A model generated the notes under the pieces. That model was given only the letters and a program-made list of their open reading frames with translations, did not search any database and had not been told where the DNA came from. From a virus, in IMG/VR virus record IMGVR_UViG_3300042987_000733, positions 1-26,172 of that record: 26,172 nucleotides of DNA. One strand, 5' to 3'. Within the stretch, counting starts at the first letter, position 1. Every line of letters starts with the position of its first letter. Both the position numbers and the translations under genes were made by a program. This document shows positions 14,988-21,147 of the stretch, piece by piece.

Positions 14988-15452
14988 TTAAGGTGTCGTA
15001 ATCGTGAAGATGTCAGTGCCCGCACCGCCGAAGTTGATCGTGAGCGAACCAGTCTGGATTGATCGAGACGACCCGAGATCGATATACCCCAGCGCGCGTT
15101 TACCCGCATCGGTCGAGTTGTAGACGATCCCATAGCGGCCATTAGTAAAACCGCTGGCGTCTTGGTTGATGACCACATCAGCGCCGCGAAAGGTCGGTAC
15201 GTTAGAAACGAGCGTCCATGAAACCGATGTGAGTGCAGGCCCGCCAGCCGAGTATGACGTACCTGTAGCGACTTCTTCTGTGGCAAAATTGGTCGTACCC
15301 CCGGTCCCCCAGCGAGGATCCCCCGTCGTTGCGGAAGGTGTCGTGGTGCCAATGGTCAGACCGATCTTGATTGTATCTGCACTCAGATCATGCTTTTTAG
15401 TACCCAAATCGAGCAACGCCTGTCGAAACCAAACAATATCGCCTGCCGCCAT
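14988..15452 (-). CDS. Beta-rich phage structural protein, paralogue of the next gene upstream
   Basis: A 154-residue protein beginning MAAGDIVWFRQALLDLGTKK, with DTIKIGLTIGTTTPSATTGD, TSYSAGGPALTSVSW, GRYGIVYNSTDAGKRALGYI and a C-terminal strand GSLTINFGGAGTDIFTITTP. The order and spacing (DTFKIALFTS / DTIKIGLTIG, TPGGNTL / SAGGPAL, ALIYNSTQSNKA / GIVYNSTDAGKR, FTITFP / LTINFG) match the 149-residue protein encoded at 15462-15911. The two are paralogues sharing one fold. Such proteins are common virion components of unknown role, perhaps decoration or spike. Codon use is G+C-rich toward the 3' end and core-like toward the 5' end, suggesting a recombination boundary inside the gene. Confidence 0.82.
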   Translation of the reverse strand: MAAGDIVWFRQALLDLGTKKHDLSADTIKIGLTIGTTTPSATTGDPRWGTGGTTNFATEEVATGTSYSAGGPALTSVSWTLVSNVPTFRGADVVINQDASGFTNGRYGIVYNSTDAGKRALGYIDLGSSRSIQTGSLTINFGGAGTDIFTITTP

Positions 15453-15461
15453 GACGTTCTC

Positions 15462-15911
15462 CTATACGATTCGAATAATTGCGTTAGTTGCGTCTGCCGT
15501 TGGAAATGTAATCGTGAATGTTCCACTAGATGTCGATTTATCACTTCCGAAATCAAGCACGACAGCCGCTTTATTGCTCTGAGTGGAGTTATAAATCAGC
15601 GCCCCTCGGGCAGTAATCGTCGAGCTACTCCACGACGTATCATTAAAGTCAAGAAACGCCGTCGTTCCAGAGGATGAGGGGGCGACCGTGGTCAAAGTAT
15701 TCCCCCCGGGCGTATACCCTGACCCGCTAGCTACCTCGTTAGTCGTCGCGTACGCGGTTGTAGTCGCACCCAATGTTGCCGCAGACGTAAACAGCGCAAT
15801 CTTAAAGGTGTCCGCAGTCGTACTCCCTCGGGAAACGGTCGTACCAAATGCATGAATCCCGTTGAGAAGTTCAACCTTGAACGACGTACACATTGCTTGG
15901 GAGATAGCCAT
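15462..15911 (-). CDS. Beta-rich phage structural protein (conserved aquatic phage family)
   Basis: A 149-residue protein beginning MAISQAMCTSFKVELLNGIH. It has DTFKIALFTSAATLGATT, GYTPGGNTL, SGTTAFLDFNDTSWS, ARGALIYNSTQSNKAAVVLD and FTITFPTADATNAIIRIV. This is a frequently met protein of aquatic tailed phages, usually in the connector-to-tail region, with no proven role. It lacks catalytic motifs and is Ser/Thr/Ala-rich with alternating strands. It directly follows the 94-residue gene with no spacer, and its paralogue lies immediately downstream. A virion surface or tail role is inferred from context. Confidence 0.85.
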   Translation of the reverse strand: MAISQAMCTSFKVELLNGIHAFGTTVSRGSTTADTFKIALFTSAATLGATTTAYATTNEVASGSGYTPGGNTLTTVAPSSSGTTAFLDFNDTSWSSSTITARGALIYNSTQSNKAAVVLDFGSDKSTSSGTFTITFPTADATNAIIRIV

Positions 15912-16196
15912 TTACAGACCCTCAATCGTACGGGCTAGATCAGCACGCCCCCGAACACGCAATTTTGCGCAGATTGTTGTTCGTTCAGAATCCTGCGCCT
16001 CTCGAATATAATGCACAAGAACCTGACGAATATGCTCACGAAATGCCCGCGCTTGCTCCGCGACAAGCGGGTGACTGCTATCCCCGATGCTGATAATCCT
16101 GTTCACCGCACGGTCAGCAAGCTCCTCCGGGTTCCACCCACGGTTGTCTACCGTGAGAACATTTACGCTACCACCCACTAATTCCCCATTGAACAT
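15912..16196 (-). CDS. Small conserved helical phage protein
   Basis: A 94-residue protein. I prefer the ATG at 16196 (AGGAG five bases upstream) over the adjacent GTG. After a short N-terminus (VNVLTVDNRGWNPEELADRA) it is helical and conserved: RIISIGDSSHPLVAEQARAF, then REHIRQVLVHYIREAQDSER and RGRADLARTIEGL. Proteins with a DRA..KI..(I/V)GD..HP....QA.AFR pattern are widespread in phages in the same neighbourhood. Their function is unknown. It stops immediately before the next gene, in a run of closely coupled structural genes. Confidence 0.82.
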   Translation of the reverse strand: MFNGELVGGSVNVLTVDNRGWNPEELADRAVNRIISIGDSSHPLVAEQARAFREHIRQVLVHYIREAQDSERTTICAKLRVRGRADLARTIEGL

Positions 16197-16204
16197 CACT
16201 ACTC

Positions 16205-16843
16205 CTATAGAACCGGCACGCGAACCTGTCCGCTACGATACGAATCACGACGATTTTTACCATCGCCTAACTGCTTAAGAAGCATAAGCGATTCTTGATA
16301 CTTGGCTTCGTAATTAGCAATGATATCAGGTTCTTGTTTTTGAAAGATCGCGGCCTCTCGCAACGCCCCGTAAAGCAATACGGTTTCAAAATTATCGCCA
16401 AGCCACGAAGTCCCCGCCGTTACAATGGACTGCGGATAATAGTAGTAATGCAATTCGACACTATACCCCTGATCCGGTGTCGGGCCGACAATCAAAGTGT
16501 TATAGTCAAATTGGGCGTAATGTTGGGGCACCCCTGTGTCCCCAGGATCCGGGTAAGCTTCACGGATGAAGTTAACATCCTTATCAAGCAGGAACGTCTG
16601 AGCTTCCGTCGTTGGGTCGATCACCGCCAGCGAAAATGTTGCCAACCAATCTGTGGGAAGACTAAGATATTTATTAGACGTAGTCAGCGTACCGATCTGA
16701 TTTTTACGAATCGCCGGAATCTGAACGCTATTATAAATCCGCTCTTCCGCAAGTTGCACAAACGTAGGAACTTGGGAGACAAACGTACTTTCCGTAGTCT
16801 CGGCGTACTCCTCGATTGCGGTGACCAACTGTGAATAGTTCAC
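16205..16843 (-). CDS. Phage adaptor/connector-type structural protein
   Basis: A 212-residue protein with a GTG start (AGAGG upstream) reading MNYSQLVTAIEEYAETTEST. The pattern FVQLAEERIYNSVQIPAIRK, YLSLPTDWLATFSLAV, DVNFIREAYPDPGDTGVPQH, LIVGPTPDQGYSVELHYYYY and a C-terminal helix LLYGALREAAIFQKQEPDII is typical of a phage adaptor family in head-tail junctions. The alternation of N-terminal helix, beta sandwich and C-terminal helix resembles the connector protein at 17584-18309, so it may form a second ring below the portal. That position is inferred. The family resemblance is strong. Confidence 0.85.
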   Translation of the reverse strand: MNYSQLVTAIEEYAETTESTFVSQVPTFVQLAEERIYNSVQIPAIRKNQIGTLTTSNKYLSLPTDWLATFSLAVIDPTTEAQTFLLDKDVNFIREAYPDPGDTGVPQHYAQFDYNTLIVGPTPDQGYSVELHYYYYPQSIVTAGTSWLGDNFETVLLYGALREAAIFQKQEPDIIANYEAKYQESLMLLKQLGDGKNRRDSYRSGQVRVPVL

Positions 16844-16852
16844 CCTACACCT

Positions 16853-17053
16853 CTATGCCATAGGCCCGCGAGATTTGATGCCTTTTGTAGCCGCACCGCC
16901 CCCGCGCATGGTAACCCCTTCAGTCTTGATGCCCGTCTGCGGATATCCGGTATCTACTTGATTGCCGGGTTTATTCACATTAGGCTTAGGTTGCGTATAT
17001 TTCCCAATGGGATTCGCGGTACCCATGTCAAAAAATTTGAATTCCTGAGCCAT
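16853..17053 (-). CDS. Small Gly/Lys-rich phage protein
   Basis: A 66-residue protein, MAQEFKFFDMGTANPIGKYT, then KPNVNKPGNQVDTGYPQTG, ending TMRGGGAATKGIKSRGPMA. It is basic, Pro/Gly-rich and probably disordered. The C-terminal RGGG..TKG..SRG motif resembles the RGKTKG endings of two other small proteins in this window (18824-19249 and 19249-19479). Its ATG overlaps the stop of the 47-residue gene (TAATG), so the two are coupled. It has no known function; it is one of a group of small basic proteins between the capsid and connector genes. Confidence 0.75.
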   Translation of the reverse strand: MAQEFKFFDMGTANPIGKYTQPKPNVNKPGNQVDTGYPQTGIKTEGVTMRGGGAATKGIKSRGPMA

Positions 17054-17196
17054 TATTTGCTCCTTTGGTTCATGGCCCGCGCCATGTTCCGTCCGTACTT
17101 CTTGGCTTCGGGCGACGTTACGCCCCCCTTTTTCATGCCATGCATACGCTTTTCGTGACTTTTGACTTCCTGCTTAGCCACTTTACGGACGTCCAT
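17053..17196 (-). CDS. 47-residue basic phage protein
   Basis: A short gene with ATG at 17196, AGGAG eight bases upstream, and TAA overlapping the next ATG. It reads MDVRKVAKQEVKSHEKRMHG, then MKKGGVTSPEAKKYGRNMAR, ending AMNQRSK. The motif VK.HE.RMH...KKGG.TS...KK.GRN.AR is conserved among small proteins of aquatic phages and supports a real gene despite its size. It is strongly basic and could bind nucleic acid or the packaged genome, but no role is known. Confidence 0.8.
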   Translation of the reverse strand: MDVRKVAKQEVKSHEKRMHGMKKGGVTSPEAKKYGRNMARAMNQRSK

Positions 17197-17206
17197 AGGT
17201 AATCTC

Positions 17207-17575
17207 CTAAAGTACAACTACGGTTACAGTCCCAACCGCGCCGGTCGCGACTAAAGTATTGGGAGTAAGCCCATCACTACTTCCCCCACCTACGGGGTTC
17301 CAGCCCCACTGTATTATACGACTACCTTCCCCCATCTGACCTGATACAACATAGCTAATATCCGGACGAGGGTTCCGTAGGGCTTGCGGATCGTCTACAG
17401 GATACAACCCAAGCTGCAATTGGGGGTGATCTGGCTCCCAGCAGGTGGGGCAGACCATGATATTCACGTTTTTCGTCTTAATGACGAGATTTTTAAGCTG
17501 CGTTAGCTTAAAGCGAAACCCACATCTATCGCATTCCGCGATTGCATATTTGCCTGACGCAAACCGATTCGGCAC
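17207..17575 (-). CDS. Zinc-ribbon phage structural-region protein
   Basis: A 122-residue protein starting at GTG (AGGTG upstream). The N-terminal 50 residues form a four-cysteine zinc ribbon: RFASGKYAIAECDRCGFRFK with C15 and C18, and VCPTCWEPDH with C42 and C45. The conserved LGLYPVDDPQALRNPRPD follows. The C-terminal 60 residues are Gly/Ser/Thr-rich and strand-forming (GWNPVGGGSSDG, TGAVGTVTVVVL). This ribbon-plus-RNPRPD protein is common in connector regions of aquatic phages, with unproven function. It lies between the connector and the small basic genes. It may be a virion component stabilised by zinc; that is inference. Confidence 0.85.
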   Translation of the reverse strand: MPNRFASGKYAIAECDRCGFRFKLTQLKNLVIKTKNVNIMVCPTCWEPDHPQLQLGLYPVDDPQALRNPRPDISYVVSGQMGEGSRIIQWGWNPVGGGSSDGLTPNTLVATGAVGTVTVVVL

Positions 17576-17583
17576 CGGGGCAC

Positions 17584-18309
17584 CTATACACCGATGAACA
17601 TCTGACGGGGTACAAACCGGACCGGGGCTTTCTCCCGGTCCTCGTCGGCAGCGAGTTGAAACTGCTGCTCATAGTCCATTTTGAGTTCCGCACGCCGGTT
17701 AAAATCCACCCCGGGGAGCTTTTGCGCCAGATAATACGCTAGCCCTGCAACCATGCACGGTAGGAACCGGAAGGGGATATCCGGCCCGTTTATGCCACTA
17801 CCCGCATCCAATATACGGCGAAGCCGCCAGTAGACAAACGTATAAGTCTGTGAGTTATCTGGTGTGGGCCAGACGTGGATTTGGGGGGATTGTACGACCG
17901 CTGCTGAATTCGTCGCCCCGGTTTTGCGCTGGAACCACACTTGGATCGGACGCCCCGTAGCATTCTTATTGGGGATCGCGGCGAAAGTACTTACTGAAAT
18001 GCGGGATATGTTGATATCGATTTGGCTAGTGCCCGTGCCAGTACGGATGACGTGATCTAACAAATCGATGGTGTCCACCGGCATGTCGTAATCCGCAGTG
18101 TTGTAGGTCAGCACCTGAGAGCCTTGCTCAATCGTCCAGAGGTTGATCCCTCTGTTCGCCCACTCGATGGTGAGCAGATTCAAGGAACGACGTGCCGTAC
18201 GGAAATCATAGCCAGAACGAAGCTCCGCACCACAGCGCTCGAATGCCTCCTCAATCAATGCATTCAGATCAAGGTTGAAATCCGTCGTTGCCGTCGTTTT
18301 CGCGACCAT
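17584..18309 (-). CDS. Head-tail connector, P22 gp4-like tail accessory factor
   Basis: A 241-residue protein that probably forms the ring joining portal to tail. After a helical N-terminus (LDLNALIEEAFERCGAELRS, then TARRSLNLLTIEWANRGINL) comes a beta region (VLTYNTADYDMPVDTIDLLD, HVWPTPDNSQTYTFVYWRLR) and a C-terminal helical part (PFRFLPCMVAGLAYYLAQKL, then DYEQQFQLAADEDREKAPVR). This helix-beta-helix plan and the VWPTPD..YT(F/L) motif are typical of P22 gp4 or T7 gp11-type tail accessory proteins. Full length for the family. Its ATG overlaps the previous stop (TAATG). Assignment to the broad family is confident; the P22 or T7 equivalence is inferred. Confidence 0.87.
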   Translation of the reverse strand: MVAKTTATTDFNLDLNALIEEAFERCGAELRSGYDFRTARRSLNLLTIEWANRGINLWTIEQGSQVLTYNTADYDMPVDTIDLLDHVIRTGTGTSQIDINISRISVSTFAAIPNKNATGRPIQVWFQRKTGATNSAAVVQSPQIHVWPTPDNSQTYTFVYWRLRRILDAGSGINGPDIPFRFLPCMVAGLAYYLAQKLPGVDFNRRAELKMDYEQQFQLAADEDREKAPVRFVPRQMFIGV

Positions 18310-18542
18310 TATCGGAACCTCGCAGTCTTCTTGGCGATGCTCTTGGGCTGGGCAACAAACTGTTTTCCAGCCCTCGTACCCGCTCGCTTAGCTCGGGTGG
18401 TGGCGGCATATTCAGCGGGACTCAGGGACTTGATAGCGGCCTCGGGCAGATACCGCTCCCCGGTCTTGCTGGAGGGTTTACCGGACTTGGTTGTCCAACT
18501 TTGCTGCGCCCATGCCTTCAGGCTTTGTTGGGGAGCCTTCAA
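18309..18542 (-). CDS. Small very basic phage protein (YLPEAAIKSLSPAEYAATTRAK type)
   Basis: A 77-residue protein starting at a TTG that overlaps the previous stop (TTGA). It begins MKAPQQSLKAWAQQSWTTKS, then has ERYLPEAAIKSLSPAEYAAT, and ends RAGKQFVAQPKSIAKKTARF. The YLP..AI..LS..EYA.T...KR.G...GKQ.V.QP..IA.K motif is conserved in small proteins of phages and some bacteria. It is strongly basic. Function unknown; nucleic-acid binding is plausible from charge alone. It is coupled to the connector gene by TAATG. Confidence 0.8.
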   Translation of the reverse strand: MKAPQQSLKAWAQQSWTTKSGKPSSKTGERYLPEAAIKSLSPAEYAATTRAKRAGTRAGKQFVAQPKSIAKKTARFR

Positions 18543-18823
18543 TCGCGGTAGCCCCCGCCCTTGGCTTTATACTGCTTCGCCAACAGTTGCGCCTTACGGG
18601 CGCTCCATTGTCCTGCTTTGGTACCCTGCACTGCCCGGGACTTAATGCTCCTAAACAGCGACTCGCGCATTCCGGGTTTGGTGTAATTGTCTGCTTGGTT
18701 GACGCGACTTACACCACCCTTACTAAACAGCGAGACGGGCTGTGGCCCATCTCGCTTCACAACCCTGCGAGGCTTTGGCACTTTACTTGGGCGTATTGCA
18801 CCCATTCCGCGCGAGGGTCGCAC
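18539..18823 (-). CDS. Small basic phage protein (NYTKPGMR...GQWSARKAQ type)
   Basis: A 94-residue protein beginning at a GTG directly after the upstream TAA. The first 45 residues are Arg/Pro/Lys-rich and probably disordered. The second half (QADNYTKPGMRESLFRSIKS, then GTKAGQWSARKAQLLAKQYK and GGGYRD) is a conserved small module found in phages and some bacterial genomes, of unknown function. It overlaps the next gene by TTGA. It is part of the run of small basic proteins, all of similar base composition. Confidence 0.8.
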   Translation of the reverse strand: MRPSRGMGAIRPSKVPKPRRVVKRDGPQPVSLFSKGGVSRVNQADNYTKPGMRESLFRSIKSRAVQGTKAGQWSARKAQLLAKQYKAKGGGYRD

Positions 18824-19249
18824 TTAGCACGCCCGCCCACCACGGTTCATCTTAACCATCGTGCCTTTGGTTTTGCCTCGACGCTCAATACCGCCGCCTC
18901 GGGCATACTTTCCGCCCTTCATCTCGGCCATTTCGTGCTTGATCATCGACTTCGGCGCGCCAGCTTTCTTCATGAAGCCGACTTCCTTTTTCATCATCGA
19001 CTTAGACTCTTTCACAGGACCACCTTCCTTTCTACCAATATGTTTAATAAGTGAAGCATACGGCATATCGATGCTACCATGCCGGGTATCTGCGCGGTTA
19101 ATTTTTGCCTTGGTGCTATAACCCTTAGCTTTGTCAGCGCGTACGAACTCCTCCCCCACCGACGGAGGAATTCCAACCTTCTTGGCGAAGGACGGGTTAT
19201 TTGCGACAGCCGCCATGAGCCGGTGCTGCGCTGGAGATTTTGACGGCAT
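18824..19249 (-). CDS. Lys-rich small phage protein with SKSPAQHRLMAAVANNP N-terminus
   Basis: A 141-residue protein with three parts. The N-terminus (MPSKSPAQHRLMAAVANNPS, then FAKKVGIPPSVGEEFVRADK) is a conserved phage module. The middle (KKEVGFMKKAGAPKSMIKHE, then MAEMKG) is Lys/Met-rich and helical. The C-terminus reads ARGGGIERRGKTKGTMVKMN, then RGGRAC. That RGKTKG ending also closes the protein encoded immediately upstream at 19249-19479. The protein is highly basic. No function is known. It is translated from an ATG overlapping the previous TAA (TAATG). Confidence 0.8.
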   Translation of the reverse strand: MPSKSPAQHRLMAAVANNPSFAKKVGIPPSVGEEFVRADKAKGYSTKAKINRADTRHGSIDMPYASLIKHIGRKEGGPVKESKSMMKKEVGFMKKAGAPKSMIKHEMAEMKGGKYARGGGIERRGKTKGTMVKMNRGGRAC

Positions 19250-19479
19250 TATACAAACCGCCCTTTCGTCTTACCACGTTGAGCAATGCCGTCTGCACGA
19301 CGGGAAGCGGAGCCTACGGTGCCACCTTTGGCTTTCTTTTCCGGGGGTTTAGACCCTCCCAGCCGCCCCTCCCCCATCGTAGTACTAGTTGTGGGGGCTT
19401 CCCCCTCCAGTTTACGAGCCTTTGCATCCTTAGCTTCTTGTAGTGCCTGCCGTTGTGCTTCAGTAAGGGCTTCAGCCAT
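19249..19479 (-). CDS. Small phage protein with RADGIAQRGKTKG C-terminus
   Basis: A 76-residue protein with an Ala/Glu/Lys-rich helical N-terminus (AEALTEAQRQALQEAKDAKA), a Gly/Pro/Lys-rich hinge and a conserved tail (KAKGGTVGSASRRADGIAQR, then GKTKGRFV). The tail motif is frequent among small phage proteins and resembles the end of the next protein, suggesting a shared ancestry or binding partner. AAAGGGG lies upstream of the ATG. The stop overlaps the next start. No function is known. Confidence 0.8.
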   Translation of the reverse strand: MAEALTEAQRQALQEAKDAKARKLEGEAPTTSTTMGEGRLGGSKPPEKKAKGGTVGSASRRADGIAQRGKTKGRFV

Positions 19480-19482
19480 TAG

Positions 19483-19734
19483 TTATCCCCTTTGTGCTTT
19501 CGCAAGATCATCAATCTTTGCTTCCAAATGCTTAAAACCAGCATCGAAGCGCTCAACAATCCGATCAACTTTGTCGTCGACCTCTTTACGAGTGATATGC
19601 TCACGAGCCACCTCTTCCCGAGTACGATTAAGTAAGATGCTAATCCTATTTAATTCGTCTATCTTACCCTTGAGCATAATACCGACCCCTGCAACAAAGA
19701 GAGACAGTATTGCGTTCCAAAGCATCATCTCCAT
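19483..19734 (-). CDS. Small membrane-anchored coiled-coil protein
   Basis: An 83-residue protein with one N-terminal hydrophobic segment (about residues 4-22, MLWNAILSLFVAGVGIML) followed by a continuous charged coiled coil (residues 25-80, with DELNRISILLNRTREEVARE and VDRIVERFDAGFKHLEAKID). The topology resembles an i-spanin or a membrane-tethered regulator. However, it lies far from the lysis genes and has no partner lipoprotein next to it, so I do not assign a lysis role. Function unknown. Confidence 0.75.
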   Translation of the reverse strand: MEMMLWNAILSLFVAGVGIMLKGKIDELNRISILLNRTREEVAREHITRKEVDDKVDRIVERFDAGFKHLEAKIDDLAKAQRG

Positions 19735-19754
19735 GGCTTAGTGCCTTCTTTCAG

Positions 19755-19790
19755 TGTATCTCTGATACATGCCTTATCTCGACGTATCAG
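19755..19790. other. Competing short inverted repeats after the nuclease gene
   Basis: TGTATC-TCT-GATACA (19755-19769) is a perfect 6-bp inverted repeat with a 3-base loop. An overlapping pair CTGATAC (19762-19768) and GTATCAG (19784-19790) can form a 7-bp stem with a 15-base loop. No T-tract follows on the minus strand, so this is not a standard terminator. Confidence 0.35.
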
Positions 19791-20154
19791 TATTAGCATA
19801 TAAATACTGCACCGCAAAATCTAGTAGCACAGGGTCATCGCGGAAATGCCCAAGGCCACGATTGCAATGGTGGCATAACATGCCCCTAATCTTGCCGGTA
19901 CCATGGTCGTGATCCACAACTAATTTACCCTCCGTACTACATATAGCACACTGTTTAGTAGTGGCCTTGAGATTAATTAGCTCCGCATCCGATATTACAG
20001 CCCTAAACCTACCTCGATTGATAATGCTTCTATATAGCGAGCGGCAGGTACGGCACCAACTATCAAGTCCGTTTAGTTTTTTGCTATGTGGAGGGAAATA
20101 CTCCAGGTTGGCTGGCTTTTCCTCTTTGCACTTTGTGCATCTCAGCAATTCCAA
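19774..20154 (-). CDS. Endonuclease VII-type (HNH, zinc) nuclease
   Basis: A 126-residue recombination endonuclease VII family protein. An N-terminal zinc ribbon (C6, C9, C34, C37) precedes the catalytic module: C69 and C72, VVDHDHGTGKIRGMLCHHCN with the D81-H82-D83-H84 motif, C94 and C97, and a final GLGHFRDDP. T4 endonuclease VII resolves DNA junctions, but small stand-alone copies like this are often mobile or homing nucleases of phages. The start appears to be a TTG inside the previous gene's end (AAGGA upstream, 13-base overlap). If it is a homing nuclease, its target may be the neighbouring locus in related phages. Confidence 0.9.
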   Translation of the reverse strand: MELLRCTKCKEEKPANLEYFPPHSKKLNGLDSWCRTCRSLYRSIINRGRFRAVISDAELINLKATTKQCAICSTEGKLVVDHDHGTGKIRGMLCHHCNRGLGHFRDDPVLLDFAVQYLYANTDTSR

Positions 20155-20405
20155 GCTTTCCTTGCTAAGCGTAAACGACTGTTGGGATCTTTAGCCGCCT
20201 TGGGGAACATCTCCATCTGCCCAGCACTTCTCGCGCAAAAGGACTTTCTCCGCTTTGCGTCTTTCTCAGTACGGGGGTTTGGTGCGGGCGGCTTTAGCCC
20301 CGGTTTCCCGGGGTTCGCACGGTTATATGAAGCTCTCCCCTTCGCGTTCAAACCACCCGCAGGGTTTTTACCTTCTTTGCGCTGCCATGCAGGGGACTTA
20401 GCCAT
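20142..20405 (-). CDS. DUF6321 small basic phage protein
   Basis: An 87-residue protein. I chose the ATG at 20405 with AAAGG six bases upstream; it overlaps the glycosyltransferase gene by eight bases. It reads MAKSPAWQRKEGKNPAGGLN, then AKGRASYNRANPGKPGLKPP, then KDAKRRKSFCARSAGQME and ends RLRLARKAWNC. The KSPAWQR.EGKNP.GGLN.KGRASYN start, the RRKSFCAR core and the KWNC-like end are the signature I associate with DUF6321, a very common phage protein of unknown function. It is strongly basic. Confidence 0.88.
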   Translation of the reverse strand: MAKSPAWQRKEGKNPAGGLNAKGRASYNRANPGKPGLKPPAPNPRTEKDAKRRKSFCARSAGQMEMFPKAAKDPNSRLRLARKAWNC

Positions 20406-21144
20406 ATGCAACCTTTAGCTCAGGCTCTTGCGCAGATTGGAGTCGAGGATATAGCACGTCGTTACCAAAGTCGCTCTCGTACTCATGGATGCCCATGTGG
20501 CCTAATTTAATCGTTGGGTCGATCCAGCAGGTATACCCAGCATCATTCGCACGTTGGCAGAACAAAAAGTCCTCGCCAATGTAACCCTCCGGGGTAACAA
20601 GAAAATCAAAAAAGCTATACAGCATATTGTCCGAATTGACATCCTTGTGGTACCACTCAGGATGCAACTTCGCCAAAGTCTCAAACACCTGCCGCTGGAT
20701 CATCATAAACCCGGTCGCTACCCGACGTGCCTTAACAAGACCCATGGGATCCATGATGATGTTGTCGTTTTCGTCATGGTCAAGCGTAAGTATGTAGACC
20801 TTGCCCGCCTTACGCGCTTCATAAGCCCCAGCGACGATAGGTTTTTCTTGGCCGAACGCTAGCAACCGGATAATTGCTTCCGGTTGGAAAGACATATCTG
20901 CGTCGATAAAGAGCAAGTGATCGCAGTCAGACTTCATGAATTCGTCAGCGATCATATTTCGCGCCCGGGTAACCACTGAGCAGCCGCAAATGCTACTAAC
21001 TTGAATCGTAATACCGTATTCCAGTGCCATTTGAGCAAACCGCATCAGCGAGATTGCCATCTTCACACCGACTTTATGGTCGTACGCAGGTAGCCCGATC
21101 ATCAACTTTTTACCCGCGAGATCGTAACCTTTTTGATTTTGCAC
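20398..21144 (-). CDS. GT-A fold glycosyltransferase
   Basis: A 248-residue enzyme-like protein with the order expected for a GT-A glycosyltransferase: nucleotide-sugar entry strand LMIGLPAYDHKVG, SICGCSVVTRARNMIADEF, the metal-binding DxD motif at residues 81-83 (LLFIDADMSFQPEAI), an acceptor loop VATGFMMIQRQVFETL, and the acidic GYIGEDFLFCQRANDAGY region with G190-E191-D192 as candidate catalytic residues, followed by LGHMGIHEY. Start is GTG. Similar genes lie in structural modules of aquatic phages. Possible targets are capsid or fibre proteins, phage DNA bases or host surface sugars; the sequence does not tell which. It lacks a membrane segment, so it should act in the cytoplasm. Confidence 0.85.
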   Translation of the reverse strand: MQNQKGYDLAGKKLMIGLPAYDHKVGVKMAISLMRFAQMALEYGITIQVSSICGCSVVTRARNMIADEFMKSDCDHLLFIDADMSFQPEAIIRLLAFGQEKPIVAGAYEARKAGKVYILTLDHDENDNIIMDPMGLVKARRVATGFMMIQRQVFETLAKLHPEWYHKDVNSDNMLYSFFDFLVTPEGYIGEDFLFCQRANDAGYTCWIDPTIKLGHMGIHEYESDFGNDVLYPRLQSAQEPELKVAYG

Positions 21145-21147
21145 AAA

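Noticed and set aside
14978-15352. Upstream extension of the frame of the gene at 14459-14977
   Set aside because: The extension overlaps the well-supported gene at 14988-15452, and the internal ATG at 14977 has AAGGGGG upstream and the family's usual N-terminus.
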